The notes under the pieces are model-generated. The model searched no databases. It had not been told where the DNA came from and saw nothing but the letters and a program-made list of their open reading frames with translations. A stretch of DNA of 64,000 nucleotides from Halorussus amylolyticus (GTDB lineage Archaea > Halobacteriota > Halobacteria > Halobacteriales > Haladaptataceae), in assembly GCF_004143485.2 (NCBI RefSeq), contig NZ_ML974130.1, positions 232,917 through 296,916 on the forward strand, read 5' to 3'. Below, in pieces: positions 49,831 to 60,200 of this stretch. Positions within the stretch are counted from its first letter, which is position 1. Every line of letters begins with the position of its first letter. The translations under genes and the position numbers were made by a program.

Positions 49831-49948
49831 TTTTCTGCGACAAACCGTGAGCGTGAGCGAACTCCTCCGAGACCATGTCGCCGTTTTTCAAAACCTGAGA
49901 ATCGGATTCCGGCTTGATTAGGAAGTCGCCCGTAGCATCACACGAACC

Positions 49949-50176
49949 ATGACCACAACCGTCATCGACCCCATCAAGACCGCACTCGGCGTGTTCGTCG
50001 TCCTCGGCGTCGTCCTGACCGGCGTCGCGGGGTACGCGCTCCTGTCTACCGTCGGAAGTCCCGTCGCGCTGTCGCCCGGTCTGGCCGTCGCGCTGCTCTC
50101 GGGCGGGTCGCTCGTCGCGTTCGTACTGGTCGCGTCGAAGCTGTTCCAGCGCCGGACGCACCGCCGAACCGCCTGA
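49949..50176 (+). CDS. Small two-helix membrane protein
   Basis: 75 aa: helices TALGVFVVLGVVLTGVAGYALL and SPGLAVALLSGGSLVAFVLVASKLF, ending in a basic tail (QRRTHRRTA). No family recognised. It sits between the tRNA-linked repeats and the oxidase operon, divergent from neither; composition is typical for the genome. Confidence 0.6.
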   Translation: MTTTVIDPIKTALGVFVVLGVVLTGVAGYALLSTVGSPVALSPGLAVALLSGGSLVAFVLVASKLFQRRTHRRTA

Positions 50177-50284
50177 ACTGTTTTTCGGACTCCGAGGTTC
50201 GAGACCGGATTTCGTCTGACAGTCGGTACTGTTCTCGCGGCGTCGAACTGAGGCGGTTCGAGTTCACCGCAAAAATCGGCGCTC

Positions 50285-50950
50285 CTACCGGCGCAGTCCG
50301 ACCCAGAGCGCCGCGACGGTGAGCAGGAACACCGCGGTCGAGAGGTCGTACGACCTGGCCATCGCCGCGGAAACCGCGGCCGAAGACCCACCGAGTGTCC
50401 CGGCGAGGAGCGTGCCGAGGACCGACCCGGTGCAACTCACACACGTCGCGAGACCGACGATACCCGAGAGCACGCCGCGACTCGCTCGCGCGAGCGCGGC
50501 GTACACGAGCGCCGCGAGACCGACGTAGCCGACGACCTTGAACGGGACGAGCGTGACGTGAACTGCGCCGCCGCCCACCGTGAGTATCGGTCCCCACCCC
50601 GGCATCGCCGGGAGCACGCTCACCGTTCCGAACCCCGTCCCGGTTCCCGCCGAAACGAGACCGCCCGCCCAGCAGAGGACGAGGAAGTAGCCCGCCGCGG
50701 CGACGAGCGCGCCCCGGGCGACTCGGTCGCTGGGCCGCGGAATCGGCGCGTACGCCACCGCGAGGACCGCGGCGTTCGTCCAGACGAACGGGTACGCGAG
50801 ATGCCGAACCGAGAGCACGGTCGCGTCCGCGATTGCGAGATACGCGCCCACGACGAGCGCCTCCGCGACCGTGAGGACGACGAGCGCGCGGGCCGCTCGG
50901 GCCGGACGACCGAGGCGCACGGTCGAGTCCGAGACGGCGTTCGCGGACAT
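50285..50950 (-). CDS. Six-to-seven-helix membrane protein of the oxidase cluster (DUF7546-like)
   Basis: 221 aa. Helices such as ALVVLTVAEALVVGAYLAIA, YPFVWTNAAVLAVAYAPI, GALVAAAGYFLVLCWAGGLVSA, VVGYVGLAALVYAALA, VLSGIVGLATCVSCTGSVLGTLLAGTLGGSSA and AVFLLTVAALWVGLRR. The CVSC motif in a membrane helix is unusual and could hold copper or a disulfide. It is last in the oxidase operon, 3 nt after the small subunit stop. Function not established; copper delivery or assembly is inferred. Confidence 0.75.
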   Translation of the reverse strand: MSANAVSDSTVRLGRPARAARALVVLTVAEALVVGAYLAIADATVLSVRHLAYPFVWTNAAVLAVAYAPIPRPSDRVARGALVAAAGYFLVLCWAGGLVSAGTGTGFGTVSVLPAMPGWGPILTVGGGAVHVTLVPFKVVGYVGLAALVYAALARASRGVLSGIVGLATCVSCTGSVLGTLLAGTLGGSSAAVSAAMARSYDLSTAVFLLTVAALWVGLRR

Positions 50951-50953
50951 CGG

Positions 50954-51151
50954 TCAGGGCCCCGTCGCGGTCTCCGGTTCGGCCGTGATTGCGTACGCGA
51001 CGAGGATGGCGGCGACGAGTATCACCTCGAACACGCCGACAGCCGCGAGCGGGAGGTCGATGCCGAACAGTCCGAACACCGTCCGAAGTTCGATGGCGAC
51101 CGGGACGCTGAACGCCACGAGGATTAGAACGCCAGCACGCGTGAGCTTCAC
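50954..51151 (-). CDS. Small membrane protein of the ba3 oxidase operon (CbaC-like position)
   Basis: 65 aa from GTG 51151. MKLTRAGVLILVAFSVPVAIEL, an amphipathic turn, and VGVFEVILVAAILVAYAIT: two helices. Its start overlaps the stop of the subunit I gene by 4 nt (GTGA). Position and size fit the CbaC-type small protein of haloarchaeal ba3 operons; the sequence alone is not diagnostic. Confidence 0.65.
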   Translation of the reverse strand: MKLTRAGVLILVAFSVPVAIELRTVFGLFGIDLPLAAVGVFEVILVAAILVAYAITAEPETATGP

Positions 51152-52860
51152 GCTACCACCTCCTTCAACATGGCGACGGCGTCTATCAGCACCGGGAAGC
51201 CGGGGCTGTCGCCGAACAGTCCGGCGTCGGTGACGATGCTCCCGAGCGGGAGCGTGTAGGCGAGTATCACGAGGACGATTGCGATGCCGGTCCAGAGTCG
51301 GAGGTCGTCGAGGACGAGCGGACTCCCCTCGGCCCCCGAGAGGGGGGCGGGCAGGCTGTCGTCCACCGGCGACTCCATCGGGGTTTCGAACGACGACAGC
51401 AGGATGTTGAACAGGAACAGCACGACCGACACGAACAGCAGGAAGCCGCCGAACGCGATTTGCGCCTGCAGTTCGCCCACGCTCCCCAGAGCGGTCGAGA
51501 AGTCGAAGCTCTGGTACTGGGGTTCGGCGGTCCGGCGGGGCACGCCCGCGAGTCCGGCCCGGTGCATCGCGTTCGACATGAACACCATGCCGACGAACCA
51601 CAGAACGACCTGCAGCAGACCGATGGGCCGACTGTAGAGGCGCTTGCCGGTCAGTTGCGGGACGAGCCAGTACGACCCGGCCATCATCGTCAGCGCCACC
51701 GCGGTGCCGACGGTCATGTGGAAGTGGCCGGGGACCCACAGCGTGTTGTGGATGAGATAGTTGATGTTCATCCCGGCGTTTATCATGCCCGAGAAGCCGC
51801 CCGCCGCGAACATGAGTCCCGCGAGCGCCATGCCGGTGAACGCGGGGTCGCGCCACGGGAGCGCCCCGAGCCACTTGAAGTAGCCCTCACCGCCGCGCTG
51901 GCGCGCGCCGTGTTCCATCGACGCGACCACGGTGAACGCCGTGAGCAGGCTCGGGAGCAGGAGGAACATCGTGTTCGTCATCGCGATGAACTTGAACCCC
52001 TCCGAGATGCCGGGGTCGAGGTACTGGTGGTGGATGCCGACCGGCGTCGAGAGCAGGAGGAAGAGGACGAACACCACCCGCGCGAGCGGGTCGCTGAACA
52101 GCCGACCGCCCGCGAGCTTCGGCAGAACGGTGTACCACAGCAGGTACGCGGGCATCAGCCAGAAGTAGACGACCGGGTGGCCGAAGAACCAGAACAGGGT
52201 CCGCGTGAGCAGGGGGTTGACCGTCTCGACGATGCCGAACGACCACGGCAGGAGGAAGAACACGGCCGACACCGCGACGCCGATGGTCGAGAGATACCAC
52301 ATCAGCATCGTCGTCAACACCATGAACGTCTGGAGCGGGATGCGGTCGTCGGGGTTGTCGGCGCGCCACGCCCGGTAGGCGAGGAACCAGTCCGCCCCGG
52401 CCATCCACGTTCCGACGATGAACATGGTGAGTCCGGCGTAGAACAGCGGATGGGCCTGTAACGGCGCGTAGAACGTGTAGAGGACGTCGGCGCTCACGCC
52501 CAGACTCGGGATGAGTCCCGCGAGGATGGCGACGGCCACGAGCGTCGCGCCCGTGGTCGTGAGTCCGAACCACGCCCACGTCAGCCGAATGTCGGGCAAC
52601 GGACGCTCTAAGCTTCGCGCGACCGCCCACGTGAACAGTCCGAGGAGGAAGAAGATGGTGAACACCAGCGCGAGCAGGACGCCGTGACCCGTGAGGATGG
52701 TGTAGTAGTCCACCGAGTCGAGTATCCGAACGTAGCCGGTCCGGTGGAGCGCCTGAATCAGCCCGAAGAACGCGCCGATTCCGAGCGAGACGAACGCGAC
52801 GACGAACGTCGCTCTGACGACCGCGGCCTCCTCGGGGTATCGGTCCACGAACGTCGCCAT
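51148..52860 (-). CDS. cbaA: ba3-type cytochrome c oxidase subunit I
   Basis: 570 aa from ATG 52860 (MATFVDRYPEE); the upstream 41 in-frame residues are shadow. Haem-copper oxidase core: YTILTGHGVLLALVFTIF (low-spin haem His), WFFGHPVVYFWLMPAYLLWYTVLP (CuB His and active-site Tyr), IHHQYLDPG (CuB His pair) and GHFHMTVGTAVALTMMAGSYWL (haem His residues). It lacks the D-channel signature, as B-type oxidases do. It reduces O2 to water and pumps protons. It begins one base after coxB (TGAGATG). Confidence 0.93.
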   Translation of the reverse strand: MATFVDRYPEEAAVVRATFVVAFVSLGIGAFFGLIQALHRTGYVRILDSVDYYTILTGHGVLLALVFTIFFLLGLFTWAVARSLERPLPDIRLTWAWFGLTTTGATLVAVAILAGLIPSLGVSADVLYTFYAPLQAHPLFYAGLTMFIVGTWMAGADWFLAYRAWRADNPDDRIPLQTFMVLTTMLMWYLSTIGVAVSAVFFLLPWSFGIVETVNPLLTRTLFWFFGHPVVYFWLMPAYLLWYTVLPKLAGGRLFSDPLARVVFVLFLLLSTPVGIHHQYLDPGISEGFKFIAMTNTMFLLLPSLLTAFTVVASMEHGARQRGGEGYFKWLGALPWRDPAFTGMALAGLMFAAGGFSGMINAGMNINYLIHNTLWVPGHFHMTVGTAVALTMMAGSYWLVPQLTGKRLYSRPIGLLQVVLWFVGMVFMSNAMHRAGLAGVPRRTAEPQYQSFDFSTALGSVGELQAQIAFGGFLLFVSVVLFLFNILLSSFETPMESPVDDSLPAPLSGAEGSPLVLDDLRLWTGIAIVLVILAYTLPLGSIVTDAGLFGDSPGFPVLIDAVAMLKEVVA

Positions 52861-52861
52861 C

Positions 52862-53377
52862 TCAGTCACCCCCCTCGGGTCCGTCGTACTCGTCCTCGGG
52901 GACGACTTCCATCGTGCCCTCCATCGCGTGGTGGGCCGACCCACAGTACTCGTTACAGAGGATGCCGTAGTCGCGCGGTCCATCGACTTCGACCGTGAAG
53001 GTCGCGACCTGACCGGGGATTGCCATCGTGTTGGCGTTGGTGCCGACCACCTCGAAGCCGTGAATCACGTCGGCGGAGGTGACGTGGAACGTCACGGTGC
53101 TGTTCGCGGGCACCTCGATGGGGTCGGACGTGCCCGGTCGGAACGCGAACTGCTCGGCGACGACGTACACGTCGTACTCGTCCTCACCCGACTCGTAGAC
53201 GCCGGGGTCGCCGAACTTGGGGTGGTCGTCGAGCGCCTCCGGGTCAACCGTACCGCCCTCGTCGCCTATCATCTCGATGCCCGCGCCGACCGCGCCGTAC
53301 GAGACGGTGGCGATGAGACCGACGATGAGCAACAGCGCCGCGGCGAGCCAGAACTTCTCGTAGGCGTGAATCTCCAT
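52862..53377 (-). CDS. cbaB: ba3-type cytochrome c oxidase subunit II
   Basis: 171 aa. One N-terminal anchor (KFWLAAALLLIVGLIATVSYGAV), then a cupredoxin domain with the CuA site YGILCNEYCGSAHHAMEGTMEVV (Cys-x3-Cys-x3-His, Met) and the upstream His of SADVIHGFEV. It receives electrons from a soluble donor such as halocyanin, the usual haloarchaeal partner. An acidic linker is adapted to high salt. Confidence 0.93.
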   Translation of the reverse strand: MEIHAYEKFWLAAALLLIVGLIATVSYGAVGAGIEMIGDEGGTVDPEALDDHPKFGDPGVYESGEDEYDVYVVAEQFAFRPGTSDPIEVPANSTVTFHVTSADVIHGFEVVGTNANTMAIPGQVATFTVEVDGPRDYGILCNEYCGSAHHAMEGTMEVVPEDEYDGPEGGD

Positions 53378-53378
53378 C

Positions 53379-53615
53379 TCAGCCCACCACCGTGATGCCC
53401 CGACCCAGGAACTCGACGAAGTACATGAACGCCCACATCACCGCCAGAATCACGAAGTACACGAGGATGATGCCGAGCGTTCCGATTGGGTCGAACTCGT
53501 CGTGGCTCAGTTCGCGCTCTACGTCGTCCGGACCCGACCCGACGACGTAGCCCGGGGGGCGGTCGTCGGGGTCGTCGCCCCGTTCGGGGTGTTCCCGTGT
53601 GGTCTCTATCGACAT
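53379..53615 (-). CDS. Small first subunit of the ba3 oxidase operon
   Basis: 78 aa from ATG 53615 (MSIETTREHPERGDD). A polar N-terminus and one helix, IGTLGIILVYFVILAVMWAFMYFVEFLG. It resembles the single-helix subunit IIa of Thermus ba3 oxidase in size and position. First gene of the operon; the TATA box lies 23-30 bp upstream. Confidence 0.75.
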   Translation of the reverse strand: MSIETTREHPERGDDPDDRPPGYVVGSGPDDVERELSHDEFDPIGTLGIILVYFVILAVMWAFMYFVEFLGRGITVVG

Positions 53616-53637
53616 AAGCGACGGTACGAACACTCGG

Positions 53638-53645
53638 TATTTAAT
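53638..53645 (-). promoter_or_regulatory. TATA box of the ba3 oxidase operon
   Basis: tatttaat (the reverse strand reads attaaata), 23-30 bp from ATG 53615, which fits a leaderless first cistron. Confidence 0.55.
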
Positions 53646-53714
53646 GCGTCTCCGCGATTCTCAGTCGATGAAAACCGTCGAAAACCGGTACTACGACCGC
53701 TTCGAACGGCCCGT

Positions 53715-53960
53715 ATGGACCAGTCTGAGACCCAATCTCGATTTAAAAAGGCACTGGCGAACCGTTCGGCTCGGAGTGTAAGTGTGCTCGCGCTCCTCGC
53801 GCTCGCTCCGGTCGTCCTGTTCGCGGCCGGTCGGAGCCTGTACGCGGGAGTCGTGACGACGGTGAACGTTCTGCTCATCTTCGGGAGCATCTATCTCCTC
53901 ACCTCGCCCGTCGAGAGCGAAGACGCGGGCGAGCACCAGAACGAGGAGTCGACCGTCTGA
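53715..53960 (+). CDS. Small two-helix membrane protein beside the oxidase operon
   Basis: 81 aa from ATG 53715. SVSVLALLALAPVVLFAAGRSLYAGVVTTVNVLLIFGSIYLL, polar ends. Such proteins sit at this place in several haloarchaeal oxidase clusters, to my recollection. It is divergent from the oxidase and is followed after 7 nt by the SafE-like gene, so it opens the copper-handling operon. Confidence 0.65.
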   Translation: MDQSETQSRFKKALANRSARSVSVLALLALAPVVLFAAGRSLYAGVVTTVNVLLIFGSIYLLTSPVESEDAGEHQNEESTV

Positions 53961-53967
53961 GACGGTG

Positions 53968-54774
53968 ATGACATTCGTTCCACTTCACGGAACCGGGGCG
54001 GTCCCTGCGGGCGGGAACCTCGACGCCGCGGTGTTCCTCGCGGTCGGCTTGCTCGGCGGCGCGCACTGTGTCGGTATGTGCGGGCCGCTGGTGAGCGTCT
54101 ACGCCGACCGGATTCGTGCCCAAGAGGGGTCCGCTGAGACGACGCTGACGCTCCGGCAGGTCCGCCAGCACGTCGTGTTCAACCTCGGGCGAACAGCGGG
54201 CTACGCCGCGGTCGGGGCGGTCCTCGCGGCAATCGGGGCCGTCGCGGTCGGTGCGACCGGGCGGCTCCTCGCGGTCGGAACGAGCGTACAGGCGGTGACC
54301 GCGCTGCTCACCGGCGGATTCATCGTCGTGATGGGAGCCTCCTACGCTGGTGGGTCGAGCGCGCACCCGTCGTTCGGCCCGCTGGGCGACCTGTTTCGGC
54401 GGGTCAGCGGCGTCCTCACCCGCCGGGTGGACGCGTTCGTCGGCGACGCTCGCATCGCGGGGCTGGGGGTTGTCCACGCGCTGTTGCCGTGTCCTATCAC
54501 CTACCCCGCATACGCCTACGCGTTCGCGCTCGGCGACCCACCCCGCGCGGCGTTCCTGCTCGCGCTCGTCGGCCTCGGGACGTTTCCGACCCTGCTGGTG
54601 TACGGGACCGTGTTCGGCTCGCTGTCGGCGAGTCGGCGGGTCCATCGGGTACTCGGCGTCGTGTTCGTCGTTCTGGGGTACACGCTGGTGGCCCACGGCC
54701 TGAATCTGTTCGGCATCGGCGTTCCGTCGCTCGAACTCCCGCTTCCGACGCCGGAATACTCTCCGAGGGGGTGA
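53968..54774 (+). CDS. SafE/TauE-like membrane protein (HCxGMCGP family)
   Basis: 268 aa from ATG 53968 (a GTG at 53965 adds one residue). Six or seven helices and the diagnostic GGAHCVGMCGPLVSVYADR, as in CcoH2/UreH-like proteins next to CcoI pumps, plus VVHALLPCPITYPAYAYAFALGD. Members may pass copper or reductant during oxidase assembly. It lies 3 nt upstream of the P-type ATPase, in one operon. Confidence 0.85.
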   Translation: MTFVPLHGTGAVPAGGNLDAAVFLAVGLLGGAHCVGMCGPLVSVYADRIRAQEGSAETTLTLRQVRQHVVFNLGRTAGYAAVGAVLAAIGAVAVGATGRLLAVGTSVQAVTALLTGGFIVVMGASYAGGSSAHPSFGPLGDLFRRVSGVLTRRVDAFVGDARIAGLGVVHALLPCPITYPAYAYAFALGDPPRAAFLLALVGLGTFPTLLVYGTVFGSLSASRRVHRVLGVVFVVLGYTLVAHGLNLFGIGVPSLELPLPTPEYSPRG

Positions 54775-54777
54775 CGA

Positions 54778-57192
54778 ATGGGCACGACTGGGGTGACGGC
54801 GGCCGATGGGACCGCGACCGTCGAGGAGTGTACGCTCTGTGGCCTGCCGACCGAGGGGTCGCCCGTGACCGACGACGGCGTTCCGGGCGGGTACTGCTGT
54901 CGCGGCTGTCTCGAAATCGCGCGGACCGTGGACGACGTGGAATCGGCCGACCCCGAGGCGGTCCGGGACGAGCGCGAATCCGGACTCGCGGACGCGCCCG
55001 ACGACGCCGACAGCACGTTCTTCGGCGTCGAGGGGATGCACTGTGCGACCTGCGAGACGTTCATCGAGTCGGCCGCCGCCGACGCCGACGGGGTGTACGG
55101 CGCGGAGGCGAGCTACGCCACCGACATGCTCAGGATCGTCCACGACGGGGGCGCGGACCTCGACTCGCTCGGCGGCCGACTCGACAGATACGGCTACGCG
55201 GTCGGCGACCCCGACCGCGGCGCGGGCGACGACGAGCGCGGCGACACCAGCGTCGTCAGGTTCCTCCTCGGCGGCGGCATGTTCGGCATGATGGTGATGG
55301 TGTGGTACGTCCTCTTTCTCTACCCGACCTACCTCGGTTTCGACCCCCTCGTGAATCTGGGCGGCTTCGACGGTCTCTACCTGTTCGGAAACGTCTGGCT
55401 GATGACCTCCATCGTGCTGTTTTACACGGGCTACCCGCTCCTCCGGGGTGCGGTGGTCAGCCTCCGGGCGGGCCAGCCGAACATGGACCTGCTGGTGTCG
55501 CTCGCGGCCGCGAGTTCGTACCTCTACAGCACCGTGGCTGTCGTCGTCGGTCGGACCCACGTCTACTTCGACGTGACCGTCGCCATCGTCCTCGTCGTCA
55601 CCCTCGGCAACTACTACGAGGACCGAATCAAGCGCAAGGCCGCGAGCGGTCTCTCGGAGTTGACCAGCGCGCGCGTGAGCGAGGCGACTCTGGTGACCGA
55701 CGACGGCGACCACGAGGCGGTTCCGGTCGCGGACCTCGCGGGCGGCGAGCGCGTCGTCGTCCGACCGGGCGAGCGCGTTCCGGTGGACGGCGAAGTGGTC
55801 GAGGGAACCGCGGCCGTGGACGAGTCGCTCGTGACCGGCGAGTCCGTGCCCGTGACCCGACGCCCCGGCGACCGCGTCCTCGGCGGGACGGTGGTCGCCG
55901 ACGGGCCGCTCGTGGTCGCAGTCGGCGCGGACGCCGCCAGCACGCTCGACCGACTCGTGGACCTCCTCTGGCAGATACAGAGTTCGCGGTCGGGCGTCCA
56001 GCGACTCGCCGACAAACTCGCGACGCTGTTCGTCCCGACCGTCCTCGCGCTCGCGGTAGTCGCGACCGGGTGGCACCTCCTCGGCGGCGCGCCGGTCGCC
56101 GACGCCCTGCTCGCGGGGCTGACGGTGCTCATCGTCTCGTGTCCGTGCGCGCTCGGACTCGCCACGCCGCTGGCGGTCGCCTCCGGCGTCCGCGAGGCGG
56201 CCGACCGCGGCGTCGTCGTCGCCTCCGACGCCGTGTTCGAGACCGCTCCCGAGGCCGACGTGGTGGTCCTCGACAAGACCGGGACGCTCACCGACGGCGC
56301 GATGACGGTCCGCGACGTGGTCGTAGACGGTTCCGGGGCGGCGAGCCCAGACGAAGTGCTGGCCCGCGCTGGCGCGCTCGAACGCTACGCCGCCCATCCC
56401 ATCGCGGAGGCGGTCGCGGACGCCGCGGACGCCGCTGACACCGCTGACTCACTGCCCGAAGCCGAAACAATCGAGGTCCACGACCGCGGCGTGACCGGCG
56501 TCGTCGCCGACGACGCCGGTCACACCGCAGTCGGCCACCCCGACATGCTCGACGCGCGTGGCTTCGCGATTTCGACCGACCTCTGCGCGGCGGTCGAAAC
56601 CGCGCGCGACGACGGCGCGGTTCCGGTCGCGGTCGGGTGGGACGGCCGAGTTCGTGGCGTCATCGCGGTCGGCGACGCGCCCCGAGAGGGGTGGCAGGAC
56701 GCGCTCGCAGACCTCGGAGCGGGTCGGGAGGTCGTAGTTCTCACGGGCGACGACGAGCGCGCGACCGCCCGATTCCGAGCCGACCCGAACGTCTCGGAGG
56801 TGTTCGCGGGGGTTCCACCCGAAGCCAAGGCCGAGACGGTCGAGCGATTGAAATCACGCGGAACGGTCGCGATGGTGGGCGACGGGAGCAACGACGCGCC
56901 CGCGCTCGCGGCGGCCGACCTCGGAATCGCGCTCGGGAGCGGCACCGACCTCGCGGGTGATGCCGCCGACGCGGTGCTCGTGGACGGCCGCCTCGACGCC
57001 GTCCCCGAAGTGTTCGCCATCGCTCGCGGCACGAAACGGCGTATCCGGCACAACCTCGGGTGGGCGTTCCTCTACAACGCCGTCGCGGTCCCGCTCGCGG
57101 TGCTCGGCCTGTTGAATCCGCTGTTCGCCGCGGTCGCGATGGGCACGAGCAGTCTCGTCGTGGTCGCGAACTCGGCGCGGTCGTTGCGGTGA
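54778..57192 (+). CDS. Heavy-metal P-type ATPase, CcoI/CopA type
   Basis: 804 aa. N-terminal Cys cluster [10 protein letters not shown]...[11 protein letters not shown] as in CcoI/FixI, then an HMA domain with [16 protein letters not shown]1B-1 copper signatures: CPC in [17 protein letters not shown], phosphorylation DKTGTLTDG, and hinge [22 protein letters not shown]. It exports Cu+ to the outer face, where oxidase subunits I and II receive it. It stands across from the ba3 operon with the SafE-like gene. Confidence 0.93.
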   Translation: MGTTGVTAADGTATVEECTLCGLPTEGSPVTDDGVPGGYCCRGCLEIARTVDDVESADPEAVRDERESGLADAPDDADSTFFGVEGMHCATCETFIESAAADADGVYGAEASYATDMLRIVHDGGADLDSLGGRLDRYGYAVGDPDRGAGDDERGDTSVVRFLLGGGMFGMMVMVWYVLFLYPTYLGFDPLVNLGGFDGLYLFGNVWLMTSIVLFYTGYPLLRGAVVSLRAGQPNMDLLVSLAAASSYLYSTVAVVVGRTHVYFDVTVAIVLVVTLGNYYEDRIKRKAASGLSELTSARVSEATLVTDDGDHEAVPVADLAGGERVVVRPGERVPVDGEVVEGTAAVDESLVTGESVPVTRRPGDRVLGGTVVADGPLVVAVGADAASTLDRLVDLLWQIQSSRSGVQRLADKLATLFVPTVLALAVVATGWHLLGGAPVADALLAGLTVLIVSCPCALGLATPLAVASGVREAADRGVVVASDAVFETAPEADVVVLDKTGTLTDGAMTVRDVVVDGSGAASPDEVLARAGALERYAAHPIAEAVADAADAADTADSLPEAETIEVHDRGVTGVVADDAGHTAVGHPDMLDARGFAISTDLCAAVETARDDGAVPVAVGWDGRVRGVIAVGDAPREGWQDALADLGAGREVVVLTGDDERATARFRADPNVSEVFAGVPPEAKAETVERLKSRGTVAMVGDGSNDAPALAAADLGIALGSGTDLAGDAADAVLVDGRLDAVPEVFAIARGTKRRIRHNLGWAFLYNAVAVPLAVLGLLNPLFAAVAMGTSSLVVVANSARSLR

Positions 57193-57231
57193 CTCCGCGA
57201 GCGAGGTTCGTGGGCCGGTCGGGGCCGCCCG

Positions 57232-60200
57232 TCAGTCCGCCAATTCGACGTTCCTGAACTCGAAGCGCGCGCCACCCTTTTCGCTCTCGGTAATCTCGCA
57301 TTCCCAGTCGTGGGCCTCGACCAATTGGCCGACCACCGCTAGCCCGAACCCGATGCCGACGTTGCTGGTCGAGTAGCCCGGTTCGAACACCTGCTCGCGC
57401 TCGTCGGCCGGGATGCCCGGCCCGTCGTCCGCCACGAAGAAGCCGTTCGGAAGGTTACCGACTCGGACCGTGACCGTCTCTCCGTCGTCCGTGGAGCCGT
57501 GCTCCACGGCGTCGTCGCACGTCGTGCGACTGCTCGTCGAACCGTGTTCGACGGCGTTCCGGAACAGATTTTCGAGCAGTTGGCCCAACCGCGACGGGTC
57601 GGCCCAAATCCGGCGGTCGGTGTCGATTCGGAGCGTCCCCTCGCGGTCGTCGAGCGATTCCCACCACTGTTCGGCGGCGTCTCCGAGGTCCACGGTCTCG
57701 GTGGTGTCCACGTCGCCACCCCGCCGGGTCACGACGAGGAGGGTGTCTATCATCTCCTCGATTCGGTCGAGCGCCTGCTCGACTTCGCGGAACGACCGCG
57801 CGGTGTCCGGGTCGGTCGGGGTACTCCCGATTCCCATGTCGAGGTAAATCTGGGCGATTTCGAGGGGGTTCCGGAGCTCGTGAGCCAGCATGCTCGCGAA
57901 GGCGTCGAGGCGCTCGTTCTGGGCTTCGAGTTCGCGCTCGCGCTCCTTTCGCTCGGTGATGTCCCGAGTCACGCCTGTCCGGGCGAACTCACCGTCGTCG
58001 GACCGGTACGGGCCGAATCGGCTCTCGATCGGAATCGTCTCGCCGTTCTTCGCCCGCAGTTCGAGTTCGAGCGTCACGCTCCCGAGTTCGTCTTCGACTT
58101 GCTTGCTCATCTCGGCGGCGCGCTCGTTGACCTCGTCGCTGTGGACGACCGATGCGTGTCGCCCGAGGAGTTCGTCGCGGTCGTACCCCGTCATTTCGAG
58201 GAACGCGTCGTTGACCATCACGAACCGCTCGTCGGCGTCGAGCGCGTACACGCCGTCCTCGACGGTCTCGACGATGGTCTCGTAGCGTTCGAGTTGGGTC
58301 TCGCGCTCCCGCCGTCGAAGCCCGGTCGTGAGGACGTGGGCCATGCTCTGGACGAACTGCACGTCGTGGTCTTCGTACGACCGGCGCTCGGAGGTATGGG
58401 TTTCGAGGATTCCCCACGGTTCGTCGAACGACCCGATGACGGTGCTGATGCCGCTCGTGACCCCGTGGGACGCGAGCAGGTCGGGACACGAGAATCGGTC
58501 CTCGGTCTCGAAGTCCTCGACTACCACCGCCTCTTTGGACAGGAGCGTGTAGCCCGCTTGCGACCCGAGTTCGGTGTCCACGGTGGCCGACCCGACCACG
58601 TCGTCGTCCCAGCCGTTCCCCGCCCTGAGTAGGAGGTCGCTCTGCCCGGGCCGGAGTTCGAGCACCTTGCTGTACTCGTGGCCGAGGGTTTCGGCGACGA
58701 GTTCGACCGCCTCATCCATCAGGTCGTCGAACGGTCGGTCTTCGAGCGCGCGCTGGGAGAACTCCGAGACCACGCGCTGTTGCTGAATTCGGCTCTCCAA
58801 CTCGGTCTCTCGGCGCTTCTGCTCGGTGATATCGCGCACCACGCCGATGTGTTCGAGCCCCGCGTCGGTCTCTCGGGAGACGAACAGTATCTCCGCCGGG
58901 AACGTCGTCCCGTCCCCGGCCTCGACCACCACCTCGACGGTCGCGGAGGTCCGGTCGCCCGCCACCATCTCGGCGACCTGCTCGGCGACCACCTCGCGGA
59001 CCTCCTCGTCGTTGGCGATGAACTCCCAGCCCGACCGCCCGAGCAGGTCCTCGCGGTCGCGGCCCACCATCCCGGTCAGCGCGGTGTTGACCATCGAGAA
59101 CTCCATGTCGTCGTTCAGAATGTAGATGCCGTCGTCGGTCGTCTCCACGATGGTCTCGTAGCGTTCGAGTTCGCGCTCGCGGCGCTCGCGCTCGCTCACG
59201 TCCCGAAAGTACACCGAGAGACCCGTCTCGGAGGGGTACGCCCGCACCTCGAACCACGCCGACAGCGGCGAGAAGTACTCCACGAACGACACCGCCTCCT
59301 GGGTCTCCATCGCTCGCTCGTACTCGTCCTGAAACGTCGTCCCGACCGCGTCCGAGAAGGCGTCCCAGACGCTCTTGCCGACGAGTTCGGCCTCGGTGCG
59401 CCAAAGTAGTTCCTCGGCGGTGTCGTTGACGTAGGTGAACGTCCAGTCGTCGTCGAGCGCGAAGAACGCGTCGGTGACGCGGTCGAACACCTCCCCGAGT
59501 TCGGTTTCGAGTTCGTCGCGTCGGCGTTCGAGTTCGACCTGCGTGCGCTTGAGTTCGGTAATCTCCTCGGCGGTGCTGACGACCCGGCGTATCTCGCCGT
59601 CCTCGGACACCGGGGCGACGTCCACCGAGAGCCACACCCGCGAGCCGTCGCGTCGGTCCACCGCGATTTCCTCGCCGAAGACGGCCTCGCCCGTCCGGAG
59701 CGTGCGCGCGACCGGGAACTCCTCCTCGGCGAGCGGGTCGCCGTCGGCGTCGTACACCGTCCAGTCGTCGCAGCTCTCCGCATCGAATGGGAGTTCGCCG
59801 TCGTCGCCGACCCCGACCAGTTCGGTGGCCCGGTCGTTCGCGCGCAGCAGTTCGCCGCCGGCGTCCCGAACCGCGAACGCGATGGGGCTGGTGTCGAAAA
59901 TCTCCCCCACGAGCGCCTGCTCGTCGCGCAGGCGCTCGTCCCGGTTCCCCATCTCGGGCGCTTCGCGGAAGACGCCGGTGAACAGCGTTCGCCCCTCGAC
60001 TCCGTGTTCGAACCCCGACACCGAGACGTGCCGCTCGTCGCCGGTCGCGGTGACCAACGCCGCGTCGAACGCGTCGTTCCCGGTCGCGTCGTCGGACGAA
60101 CTCCCCGCATCGCCGTCCCCACAGCGACTGCGCCACGTCTCGTATCGCTCCTCGAAGCGCTCGGGAACGAGGTCGAGGAATCGCTGGCCTCGGAGGGTCT

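Noticed and set aside
49399-50161. ORFs in the tRNA-Met-linked repeats on either strand
   Set aside because: They read through hairpin units in several frames with repeated Arg/Ser/Gly-rich sequence; no start, promoter or domain supports them.
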